Part shown: positions 44,714 to 52,688 of the stretch, one piece after another | Layout of the letters: the number at the start of each line of letters is the position of its first letter | Numbering within the stretch: position 1 is the stretch's first letter | From: Burkholderiales bacterium | GTDB lineage: Bacteria > Pseudomonadota > Gammaproteobacteria > Burkholderiales > Burkholderiaceae_E | DNA length: 64,000 bases | Assembly: GCA_026399835.1 (NCBI GenBank) | Contig: JAPLQE010000044.1 | Coordinates: 62,001 to 126,000 of the forward strand | Reading direction: 5' to 3' | The notes under the pieces: model-generated | What the model was told of the DNA's origin: nothing | What the model saw: the letters and a program-made list of their open reading frames with translations, nothing else | Databases searched by the model: none | Translations under genes and position numbers: made by a program

Positions 44714-45246
44714 AGGCGGAGGGCCTGCGCGCGCTCGCCGCCGCCTTCCCGCACGCCGGCCGCCTCGAGGCGATCGTGCTGCGCCCCGCGCGGCGCGAGC
44801 CCGCGCGGCGGGTCGACGAGGCCCTCGCGGTGGCCGCGCGCGGCCTCGAGGGCGACCGCGCCAGCGCACGGGCATCACGGGTCCCGGGCGGCGGCGCGCG
44901 GCAGGTCACGCTGATCCAGGCCGAGCACCTGCCGGCGATCGCCGCGCTCGCCAGGCGCGACGCCCTCGCGCCCGAGGCGCTGCGGCGCAACCTCGTCGTC
45001 GCCGGCCTGAACCTGCTCGCGGCACGCACGCTGTTCGCCGACCGGCCGCTGGTGCTGCGCATCGGCGCCGAGGTCGTGCTGCAGGTGACCGGTCCGGCCG
45101 AGCCCTGCTCGCGGATGGAGGAGGTGCTGGGCGCGGGCGGCTACAACGCGATGCGCGGCCATGGCGGCGTGACCGCGCGCGTGCTGGCCGGCGGCCGGCT
45201 GCGCGTCGGCGACGCGGTCGTGGCCGGACCGCCCGAGGCGGGCTGA
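44710..45246 (+). CDS. MOSC domain protein
   Basis: A 178-residue MOSC-domain protein. It shows '[30 protein letters not shown]', '[14 protein letters not shown]' and the conserved cysteine segment '[35 protein letters not shown]'. MOSC proteins bind sulfur through this cysteine and feed molybdenum-cofactor or metal-sulfur chemistry. A molybdenum hydroxylase is encoded 7 kb away, but no direct link is shown. Confidence 0.93.
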   Translation: MKAEGLRALAAAFPHAGRLEAIVLRPARREPARRVDEALAVAARGLEGDRASARASRVPGGGARQVTLIQAEHLPAIAALARRDALAPEALRRNLVVAGLNLLAARTLFADRPLVLRIGAEVVLQVTGPAEPCSRMEEVLGAGGYNAMRGHGGVTARVLAGGRLRVGDAVVAGPPEAG

Positions 45247-45280
45247 CCGGGCGCGGCAGCTCGCTGCGCCCGCCCTGCGC

Positions 45281-45286
45281 TACGAT
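45281..45286 (+). promoter_or_regulatory. -10-like box TACGAT, probable leaderless start
   Basis: TACGAT ends six bases before the ATG at 45293. There is no ribosome-binding site in between. Confidence 0.45.
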
Positions 45287-45292
45287 CCGGCG

Positions 45293-45790
45293 ATGGACGC
45301 CACCGACTTCACCCGCCTGCTCGACCGCATGATGGACGCCGCCGAGGCCGGTGACGGCGCGGCCTTCGCCGCATGCTTCACCCCCGATGCGACCTACCAC
45401 GACTACGTGTACGGCCCGCACGTCGGCCGCGCCGAGATCGAGCGGATGCTGGTCGAGCTCTTCCGGCGCGACGCCGGCCCCGACTACCGCTGGCGGATGC
45501 ACGACCCGGTCTGCGCGGGCGACACCGGCTATGCCTGGTCGCTCTCGAGCTTCACGTCGACCGTGCCCGAGTTCGCCGGCCGGCGCGTCGTCATCGACGG
45601 CATCAGCCGCTTTCGGCTGAGCGGCGGCCTGATCGCCGAGTACTTCGAGTCGGTCAACGGCTGCGTCGCGATGGCGCAGCTCGGCGTCGCGCCCGAGCGC
45701 ATGGCGAAGGTCGCCCGCAAGTGGGCCAATCGGCTGCTGGCCGAGCCCCGCACCCTCGCCTTCGAGGCCGGCGACCCGCCGGGCCGATGA
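45293..45790 (+). CDS. NTF2-like (SnoaL-type) protein
   Basis: A 165-residue NTF2-fold protein: 'LLDRMMDAAEAGDGAAFAACFTPDATYHDYVYGPHVGRAEIERML' and 'VVIDGISRFRLSGGLIAEYFESVNGCVAMAQLG', split as usual by four strands. Such proteins are small isomerases, cyclases or binding partners; nothing here defines the substrate. Convergent with the MFS gene, 13 bases apart. Confidence 0.88.
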   Translation: MDATDFTRLLDRMMDAAEAGDGAAFAACFTPDATYHDYVYGPHVGRAEIERMLVELFRRDAGPDYRWRMHDPVCAGDTGYAWSLSSFTSTVPEFAGRRVVIDGISRFRLSGGLIAEYFESVNGCVAMAQLGVAPERMAKVARKWANRLLAEPRTLAFEAGDPPGR

Positions 45791-45803
45791 CGGGCGTGCC
45801 GGC

Positions 45804-47108
45804 CTAGGACGCCGGCCGGATCCGCCCCGCCACCGCCCGCACCTTCCCCGGCGAGGCCCGCCAGACCGCGACGATCGACAGCAGCGATGCGCCGATCGCG
45901 AGCCAGAAGGCGGGCGCATAGGAGCCGGTCGCATCGTGGATGGCGCCGGCAACCCACGGCCCGGTCGCGCCGCCCGCGACCGAGGACAGCGACAGCACGC
46001 CGAAGACGCTGCCGTAGTGCTTGCCCTCGAAGATCTCGGCCGGCATCGCGCCGAACACCGAGGTCAGGCCGTAGCCGAGCGCACCCTGCACGATCACCAT
46101 CGTCCACAGCAGCAGCGGGCTGGGATGCGAGGGCAGCGCCAGCAGCGCGACGTAGGTCAGCACGAAGCCCAGGCTGCCGATCGCCCACACCGGCTCGCGC
46201 CCGATGCGGTCCGAGAGCTGCCCGAGCGCGATCTGCCCCGGCACGCCGGCGAGGCTGACCGCGCCCAGCGCCCAGGCCGCCTCGTGCGCGCTGAAGCCGA
46301 CCTCGAGCAGGTACTTGGTCTGGTGGACCTGCACCAGGTACCAGGCGAGCAGCCCGGTGAAGTAGCCGAGCGCCAGCCACCAGAAGCGCGCCGTGCGCAG
46401 CGCGCGCGCCAGCGTCCAGTCGGTCGCGGCCCAGGCCGCGTCGACGATGTTGGAGCGCCGCGCCGGACCCGCGCCGGGCAGGGGCGCGGCGTCGCCGTCG
46501 GGCCGCAGGCCGAGGTCCTCGGGGCGGCGGCGCAGCAGCAGGTTCAGGGGCGCCAGCACCACCAGCGTGACGATGCCCAGGCCGATGCAGGCGGTGCGCC
46601 AGCCGTGGCGCTCGATCATCGTCTGCATCAGCGGCAGCAGCAGGATCGAGCCCGCGCCGACGCCGGCGAAGGCGAGGCTGAGCGCCAGCCCCCGCCGTCT
46701 CACGAACCATGCCGGCAGCCACAGCGCCTGGCCCGAGTAGCCGAGGACCACGCTGCCCGCCCCGACACCCACGCCGAGCGTCAGGTACAGGTGCCAGGGC
46801 TGGCTGGTGAGGGTGGCGAGCAGCAGGCCCGCGCCGGTCGCGACCACGCCGAGCGTGCAGACGAAGCGCGGGCCGCGCGAGTCCATCGTGCGGCCGATCA
46901 GCGGGCTCAGGATGGCCGACACCAGGAAGCCGAACGAGAACACGCCGGCGGTCACCGCGCGGTCCCAGCCGAACTCGTCGAGGATCGGCGGATAGAGCAG
47001 CGAGAACGCGGTGCGCGCGTTGACCGCGACGCCCATCGACACGAAGACCACGGCCACGAGCAGCCAGCCGTAGTAGAACGGCAGGCGGCGGGCGAGCGAC
47101 TGCAGCAC
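45804..47108 (-). CDS. MFS transporter, OFA/monocarboxylate type
   Basis: Inner-membrane permease of 434 residues, twelve helices. It starts at GTG 47108 after AGGAGACCCGCC: 'LARRLPFYYGWLLVAVVFVSMGVAVNARTAF' is typical of OFA-like carriers (YGW motif), as are 'WFVRRRGLALSLAFAGVGAGSILLLP' and 'GLTSVFGAMPAEIFEGKHYGSVFG'. The family carries monocarboxylates such as formate or oxalate. Its gene lies 37 bases downstream of the phosphatidylserine decarboxylase gene on the same strand, so the two may share a transcript. Confidence 0.92.
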   Translation of the reverse strand: MLQSLARRLPFYYGWLLVAVVFVSMGVAVNARTAFSLLYPPILDEFGWDRAVTAGVFSFGFLVSAILSPLIGRTMDSRGPRFVCTLGVVATGAGLLLATLTSQPWHLYLTLGVGVGAGSVVLGYSGQALWLPAWFVRRRGLALSLAFAGVGAGSILLLPLMQTMIERHGWRTACIGLGIVTLVVLAPLNLLLRRRPEDLGLRPDGDAAPLPGAGPARRSNIVDAAWAATDWTLARALRTARFWWLALGYFTGLLAWYLVQVHQTKYLLEVGFSAHEAAWALGAVSLAGVPGQIALGQLSDRIGREPVWAIGSLGFVLTYVALLALPSHPSPLLLWTMVIVQGALGYGLTSVFGAMPAEIFEGKHYGSVFGVLSLSSVAGGATGPWVAGAIHDATGSYAPAFWLAIGASLLSIVAVWRASPGKVRAVAGRIRPAS

Positions 47109-47145
47109 GGCGGGTCTCCTGGAGGGCCCCCGATCGGGACGGCCT

Positions 47146-48018
47146 TCAGGGTAGCGCAGGCAGGCGCAGCAGCGGCCGACCCGCGCTGATGCGCGCGCCC
47201 GGCTCGACCCCCGCGCACGGCTCGAAGCCGCGCGGGGCGAACACGATGATCGTCGAGCCATGCTCGAAGCCGCCCAGCTCCTCGCCCTTCGCCACGGGTG
47301 CATTGCAGGCGATCTCGTCGGGCCCCTGGTAACGCAGGTGCAGGCGCAGGTCGAGGAACCGCAGCCGGATCGACGCGACCAGGATCGCCGCGACCGGCAC
47401 CAGCGCGATCGGATGCCCGCCTGCGTGCAGCCTCGCCCGCAGCACCGCGCGCTCGTTGCGGCAGAACAGCCGCTCGACGCGTGCGAGCGCGATCGGGTTC
47501 ACGTTCCAGGTGTCGCCGCTCAGATAGGTCACGTGCTGGATCGTGCAGTCGTGCGGCGCGTGGAAGCGGTGGTACATCGCCGAGGTCAGGCGCAGCGTCA
47601 CGAAGCAGCCATCGCGGAACGGACGCGTGTCCTGCGTCGGGCCGAACAGCTCCTCGATCGAATACGGGTAGCCCTTGGCCTGGTACACCCGGCCGTCGAC
47701 CACGCGGCCGCATTCTCCGACGATGCCGTCCGACGGACTCGCCAGCACCGCGGGGTCGGGGTCGAAGGGTCGCGCGCCCGGCACCAGCTCGCGCGTGAAG
47801 CAGTCGTGCAGGCTGAGGTAGCGCACCGGCGCCGCATCGCTCAGGTCGAGGTCGGTGAACAGCCGCCAGACGGCGATCGACGCGCGGCACAACCACGGAT
47901 TGCGGATCCGGCTGAATCGCCCCATCGCACGGGTCAGCGCGATCCGCGGCACGCGGTTGGTGAGGAGGAAGTTGAGATCCTCCTGCATGAAAACGGCACG
48001 CAGCGCACGCAAGGTCAT
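47146..48018 (-). CDS. psd: Phosphatidylserine decarboxylase family protein
   Basis: A 290-residue pro-enzyme that would cleave itself to form a pyruvoyl group. The processing site is FEHGSTIIVF: here HGST at 253-256 with Ser255, a variant of the LGST motif. Conserved parts are 'SPSDGIVGE', 'YSIEELFG' and 'FVTLRLTSAMYHRFHAPHDCTI'. It lacks a strongly hydrophobic N-terminus. It makes phosphatidylethanolamine if it uses phosphatidylserine; but its divergent partner (a PLP enzyme) and lipid-type neighbours raise the chance of a special lipid substrate. ATG at 48018; an ATG at 47988 (MQEDLN) is the alternative. Confidence 0.9.
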   Translation of the reverse strand: MTLRALRAVFMQEDLNFLLTNRVPRIALTRAMGRFSRIRNPWLCRASIAVWRLFTDLDLSDAAPVRYLSLHDCFTRELVPGARPFDPDPAVLASPSDGIVGECGRVVDGRVYQAKGYPYSIEELFGPTQDTRPFRDGCFVTLRLTSAMYHRFHAPHDCTIQHVTYLSGDTWNVNPIALARVERLFCRNERAVLRARLHAGGHPIALVPVAAILVASIRLRFLDLRLHLRYQGPDEIACNAPVAKGEELGGFEHGSTIIVFAPRGFEPCAGVEPGARISAGRPLLRLPALP

Positions 48019-48019
48019 G

Positions 48020-48059
48020 GTGGTGTCAAGCAGAACCGGTACACAGCACCCGACACCAC
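48020..48059. promoter_or_regulatory. Inverted repeat in the divergent psd/aminotransferase promoter
   Basis: GTGGTGTC (48020-48027) and GACACCAC (48052-48059) are perfect inverted repeats 24 bases apart within the 53-base gap between two divergent genes. TACACA (48040-48045), a possible -10 box, lies between them. A regulator or bent loop controlling both genes is plausible. Confidence 0.5.
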
Positions 48060-48071
48060 TGGGGCATCGGC

Positions 48072-49718
48072 ATGGAAGACACTTTCGCACTCTCCGCAGT
48101 CGCGCTCGCCGCACTCGCGCTCGCTCTGCCCCGCGTCAAGCGCCGCCTCGAACTCTCGCGGGCCAAGCACCGCTCGCTCGCAGGACACGCCCGGATGGCC
48201 AAGCGCGTGGTCGCGCAGATCCCGGGCTACGCCTACGACGAGGCGGCCTTCTTCGACTCCGACGGCGCCGTGCCCGAGGTGATCGCGCGCCGCCGCGCGG
48301 GGTTCGCACGGCTGGCGGCATCGCTCGCCGCACGCAGCCCCCGCACGCTCGAGGCGACCGCGGCGGCGCGCGAGGCGCTGTCCGACCTGCAGTTCACCAC
48401 CACCTACCGCGTGCCCTATCAGTACGGCCCGTACCTGCGTGCCCACCTCGCCACCGGCAGCATGCTGGCGGCCTCCAGCGGCGTGCAGGTCGAGGATCTG
48501 GACGGCAACCGCCTCTACGACCTCACCGGCTCGTACGGCGTGAACGTGCTCGGCTACGACGCCTACAAGGACTGCATCGACGAGGGCGCCGCGCGCGCCC
48601 GCGCGCTCGGTCCGGTACTCGGCGCCTACCATCCGGGCGTGCTCGAGGCGCTCGAGCGGATCCGCGCGCTCTCGGGGCTCGACGAGGTCTCGTTCCACAT
48701 GTCCGGCACCGAGGCGGTGATGCAGGCGGTCCGCCTGGCGCGCTACCACACGCGACGCTCGCACCTGGTCCGCTTCACCGGGGCGTATCACGGCTGGTGG
48801 GAGGACGTGCAGCCCGGCCCGGGCAACCCGCTTCCCCCGCGCGAGACCTACACGCTGCGCGAGGGTGACGCGCGCACGCTGCACGTGCTGCGCACGCGGC
48901 GCGACATCGCCTGCGTGCTGGTGAACCCGCTGCAGGCGCTGCATCCGAACTCGGCCGCGCCATCCGATGCATCGCTGGTGGACAGCGGCCGTGCCGCGGG
49001 CGCCGATCGGGCCGCCTACGCGGACTGGCTGCGCCAGTTGCGCGAGGTCTGCACCGAGCGCGGCATCGTGCTGATCCTCGACGAGGTGTTCACCGGCTTT
49101 CGCCTCGCGCGCGGCGGCGCGCAGGAATACTTCCGTGTCCAGGCCGACATGGTCGTCTACGGCAAGACGCTGGGCGGCGGCCTGCCGGTCGGGGTGGTCT
49201 GCGGCCGGCGCGACCTGATGCGCCGCTGGCGCGACGACCGGCCCGCCGACGTCTGCTTCGCCCGCGGCACGTTCAATTCGCACCCCTACGTGATCGGTGC
49301 GATGAACGCATTCCTCGACCGCTTCGAGCGGCCGGAGACCCGTGCGCTGTACGACGGCCTCGACGAGCGCTGGAACCGTCGCACTGCCCGGATGAACGCC
49401 GGCCTCGCCGAGGCGGGCGTACCGGTGCGGGTGGCGAACCTGAGCTCGATCTGGACGGTGCTCTACACGCGTCCTGCCCGCTACAACTGGCTGCTGCAGT
49501 TCTACCTCCGCGAACACGGCCTGGCCCTGAGCTGGGTGGGGACGGGGCGGCTGATCTTCAGCCTCGACTGGAGCGACGACGACTTCGAGGCGATGGTCGG
49601 ACGCTTCGTCGCGGCGGCGCGCGCGATGCACGCGGACGGCTGGTGGGACGGTCCCGATGCGAGCAACCGCTCGATCCGCCGCACCCTGCTCTCCGAGATG
49701 CTGCGCCGCCGCTTCTGA
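48072..49718 (+). CDS. Membrane-anchored class III PLP aminotransferase/aminomutase-like protein
   Basis: A 548-residue protein. Residues 5-20 form a membrane helix (FALSAVALAALALALP), followed by a basic stretch and a region of about 100 residues not found in glutamate-1-semialdehyde aminomutase. From about 120 it is a class III fold: SGTEAVMQAVRLAR (211-224), AYHGWWEDV (238-246), Asp337 in LILDEVFTGFR and PLP-lysine 365 in VYGKTLGGGLP. This is the GSAM-like branch, but the helix and length set it apart from the haem enzyme. Divergent from psd and close to lipid-type genes, it may act on a membrane-bound amino compound. Starts with ATG at 48072. Confidence 0.85.
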   Translation: MEDTFALSAVALAALALALPRVKRRLELSRAKHRSLAGHARMAKRVVAQIPGYAYDEAAFFDSDGAVPEVIARRRAGFARLAASLAARSPRTLEATAAAREALSDLQFTTTYRVPYQYGPYLRAHLATGSMLAASSGVQVEDLDGNRLYDLTGSYGVNVLGYDAYKDCIDEGAARARALGPVLGAYHPGVLEALERIRALSGLDEVSFHMSGTEAVMQAVRLARYHTRRSHLVRFTGAYHGWWEDVQPGPGNPLPPRETYTLREGDARTLHVLRTRRDIACVLVNPLQALHPNSAAPSDASLVDSGRAAGADRAAYADWLRQLREVCTERGIVLILDEVFTGFRLARGGAQEYFRVQADMVVYGKTLGGGLPVGVVCGRRDLMRRWRDDRPADVCFARGTFNSHPYVIGAMNAFLDRFERPETRALYDGLDERWNRRTARMNAGLAEAGVPVRVANLSSIWTVLYTRPARYNWLLQFYLREHGLALSWVGTGRLIFSLDWSDDDFEAMVGRFVAAARAMHADGWWDGPDASNRSIRRTLLSEMLRRRF

Positions 49719-49737
49719 GGCAGGCCGATCCGCCCGC

Positions 49738-50346
49738 TCAATGCCGCCGCGCGTGCGGCATCGGGTCGATCAGCTCACCGCGCAGCAGCGCGAGGGGCGC
49801 GCCGCGATAGAGGAGGGCATCGTGAAACGGATCGGTGAGGATCTTGAGCGCCCAGACCAGCCCGGTGGCGAGGTCGCGCTCGATCCACAGCTGCAGCACG
49901 CGCAACAGCACGCCGCCGACGCCGAGCGCGAACCAGGCGATCCCGACGTCGTGCAGGTACTCTCCGAAGCCGTTCGCCGGCTCGATCGTGCCGAACAGCG
50001 ACGGGCTCGCCCAGAGCAGCGCCGGCACGGCCGCCCACGCGCTCATCAGAACCACCTTGCGGCGGATGTTGTAGCCGACCTTCACTGCTTCCTTGTACTC
50101 GTCGGTGACCTCGTTGACATGGTCGTAGCCGCGCGGCTCGAAGAAGAAGTGGCCGGCCTGGCGCGTCGTCATCGACACGCCCCAGGCCAGCAGCGCCGCG
50201 GACGCCGGGTCCACCAGCACCAACAGGTAGGCGGCGATGAAGCACAGCGCGCTGACGAAGTGCAGCGTCTGGTTGATCCGGCTATGGTGATAGAAGCGAT
50301 GGTCGTCCCAGCGCTGGGTCGAGAGTTCCTGAAGCAGTGCCTTCAC
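49738..50346 (-). CDS. Membrane protein resembling Mpo1/DUF962 enzymes
   Basis: A 202-residue membrane protein with about four helices. It contains histidine motifs: FYHHSRINQTLHF (residues 18-30), SMTTRQAGHFFFEP (58-71) and DPFHD near 172. Mpo1-type (DUF962) proteins, iron-dependent dioxygenases that shorten 2-hydroxy fatty acids in yeast, share an 'H....N..LH' start and a 'Q..GH...E' second motif, so a similar role is possible. The likeness is by eye and remote. The start is GTG at 50346. It is convergent with the PLP enzyme and divergent from the glycosyltransferase. Confidence 0.6.
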   Translation of the reverse strand: MKALLQELSTQRWDDHRFYHHSRINQTLHFVSALCFIAAYLLVLVDPASAALLAWGVSMTTRQAGHFFFEPRGYDHVNEVTDEYKEAVKVGYNIRRKVVLMSAWAAVPALLWASPSLFGTIEPANGFGEYLHDVGIAWFALGVGGVLLRVLQLWIERDLATGLVWALKILTDPFHDALLYRGAPLALLRGELIDPMPHARRH

Positions 50347-50436
50347 ATCGGCCTCGTGGGTTCATCGGCACGGCGACGCCGCCGTGTCATGTGACTGGAG
50401 CATGAAGCCTGTTCGTGAAGGCTGCGTTACGGTGCT

Positions 50437-50456
50437 CGACCGTCATCGAACGGTCG
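50437..50456. promoter_or_regulatory. Dyad upstream of the glycosyltransferase
   Basis: CGACCGT (50437-50443) and ACGGTCG (50450-50456), spacer CATCGA. It lies between the Mpo1-like gene and the glycosyltransferase and could be an operator, or part of an mRNA leader. Confidence 0.4.
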
Positions 50457-50542
50457 TGCTCGGCAGGCATGCTCCGCAGATGGTCATCGAGGCGAAGCAC
50501 CCGGACACCGTGATCGCACGGTCAGCACGATCGTCCCGGCCG

Positions 50543-51739
50543 ATGCAGGTCGCCGTCGTCACGGAGACCTGGCCGCCCGAGGTCAACGGCGTCGCGAACA
50601 CGCTTGCCCGCATGGTCGGGGGCCTGCACGAGCGCGGTCACGACATCCGGCTGATCCGCCCCCGGCAGGCCACCGACGGCCCGCACGGTCCGGACGGCGC
50701 CATCGGCCGAGACGGCTTCGGCGAGGTCCTGACCCGCGGCATGCGGATTCCGCGCTACCCCCAGCTGAGGCTGGGCGTCCCCGCCCGGCGCCTGCTGTCG
50801 CGGCTGTGGTCCACGCGGCGCCCGGACATCGTCCACATCGCCACCGAAGGCCCCCTCGGCTGGTCCGCGCTGCAGGCGGCGACACGATTGAGGCTGCCGG
50901 TGGCGACCGACTTCCGCACGAACTTCCACGCCTACAGCGACCACTACGGCATCGGCTGGCTGCGCAATCCGATCGTCTCGTACCTGCGCACGTTCCACAA
51001 CCGCGCCGGCTGCACCCTGGTGCCGACCGAGGCGCTGCGCCGCGAGCTCGAGTCGTTCGGCTTCCAGCGGGTCCGGGTCGTCTCGCGCGGTGTCGACCCT
51101 CTGCTGTTTCGGCCCGAGCGCCGAAGCGACGCGCTGCGCGCCGCGTGGGGCGTGGCGCCGGAGGGCCTCGTCGTGGCCTGCGTCGGTCGGCTCGCTCCCG
51201 AGAAGAACCTCGCCACCGTCGAACTCGCGTTCGAGGCGATCCGCGCGGCACGGCCCGACGCGCGGCTGCTGCTGGTCGGCGACGGCCCGCTTCGCGCCGA
51301 GCTGCAGGCGCGACATCCGGACGCGCTGTTCGCAGGCCAGCGCAGCGGCGAGGACCTCGCGGCCCACTACGCCTCGGCCGACCTGTTCCTGTTCGCGAGC
51401 CTGACCGAGACCTACGGCAACGTGACCAACGAGGCGATGGCGAGCGGGTTGCCGGTCGTCGCCTTCGACTACGCCGCAGCCGCCCAGCTGATCCGTCAGG
51501 ACGTCTGCGGCGCACTGGTGCCCTGCGGTGACCGCGCCGCCTTCGTCGCGACCGCGCAAGGCCTGGCCTGCGACGCGGACCGCCGGCGCCGGCTGGGCGC
51601 GGCGGCGCGCACCGTATCGGAGTCGCTCGGCTGGGACACCGTGGTCGAGCGCTTCGAGCAGTCCCTGTCGACCGTCATCGCAGAGTCCGGTCTGGTTCCG
51701 GACGATGCCGCACTCGTCGCACGGGTGCCGACGGTGTGA
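50543..51739 (+). CDS. Glycosyltransferase family 4 (MgtA/SqdX-like)
   Basis: A 398-residue GT-B enzyme. N-terminal domain: 'VAVVTETWPPEVNGVANTLARMVGGLHERGHDIRLIRPRQ' and 'DFRTNFHAYSDHYGIGWL'; C-terminal domain: 'VACVGRLAPEKNLATVELAFEAIR', 'FLFASLTETYGNVTNEAMASGLPVVAFDYAAA' with the EX7E donor motif. The NGVANTL start is typical of bacterial mannosyl/glucosyltransferases that glycosylate diacylglycerol or GDP-mannose-dependent lipids. An in-frame ATG at 50402 after GGAG would add 47 residues of unrelated sequence; I prefer 50543, though it lacks a ribosome-binding site. Confidence 0.9.
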   Translation: MQVAVVTETWPPEVNGVANTLARMVGGLHERGHDIRLIRPRQATDGPHGPDGAIGRDGFGEVLTRGMRIPRYPQLRLGVPARRLLSRLWSTRRPDIVHIATEGPLGWSALQAATRLRLPVATDFRTNFHAYSDHYGIGWLRNPIVSYLRTFHNRAGCTLVPTEALRRELESFGFQRVRVVSRGVDPLLFRPERRSDALRAAWGVAPEGLVVACVGRLAPEKNLATVELAFEAIRAARPDARLLLVGDGPLRAELQARHPDALFAGQRSGEDLAAHYASADLFLFASLTETYGNVTNEAMASGLPVVAFDYAAAAQLIRQDVCGALVPCGDRAAFVATAQGLACDADRRRRLGAAARTVSESLGWDTVVERFEQSLSTVIAESGLVPDDAALVARVPTV

Positions 51740-51827
51740 GCGGCCGCGCTGTCCGCGGTCGCGGTCCGCGCGGCGCCGGCCCGGTCGTGGCAGCATGGGC
51801 ACCCGCCTCATGCCGAGAGTCCGCCCG

Positions 51828-52124
51828 ATGACAGATTCCCCGACGATGGCCGTGCCGCGCGTCGATCTGGACGACGACCGCCTGCGCATCACCGAGTGGC
51901 GGTTCGCGCCCGGCGCCCGCACCGGCCACCACCGCCACGGCTTCGACTACGTGGTGGTGCCGCTCACCGACGGGCTGCTCAGGCTGGAGACCGAGCAGGG
52001 CATCGCGCACTTCGAGCTGAAGGCCGGGCACTCGTACGCACGGCTGGCCGGCGTCGAGCACGACGTGGTCAACGCCGGCACCGCCGAGCTCGCCTTCGTC
52101 GAGATCGAATACAAGAGGCCTTAG
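51828..52124 (+). CDS. Cupin-domain protein
   Basis: A 98-residue small beta-barrel: 'ITEWRFAPGARTGHHRHGFDYVVVPLTDG' has the metal-binding His-x-His pattern (HHRH) of cupin motif 1, and 'AGHSYARLAGVEHDVVNAG' that of motif 2. These can bind a metal and a small acid. It ends 64 bases before the CO-dehydrogenase-type genes; the relation is unknown. Confidence 0.9.
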   Translation: MTDSPTMAVPRVDLDDDRLRITEWRFAPGARTGHHRHGFDYVVVPLTDGLLRLETEQGIAHFELKAGHSYARLAGVEHDVVNAGTAELAFVEIEYKRP

Positions 52125-52188
52125 AGGCGCCGCGGACGCGTTTGACGCTACCATCGGCGCGTCTTCTTTCCGGATACGGATACGCACC

Positions 52189-52668
<480 letters not shown>

Positions 52669-52688
52669 CCCCACCCGAGGCCCGACCC

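Noticed and set aside
48072-49718. Glutamate-1-semialdehyde aminomutase (hemL)
   Set aside because: The extra membrane helix, the longer N-terminus and the lipid-type neighbours do not fit the housekeeping haem enzyme.
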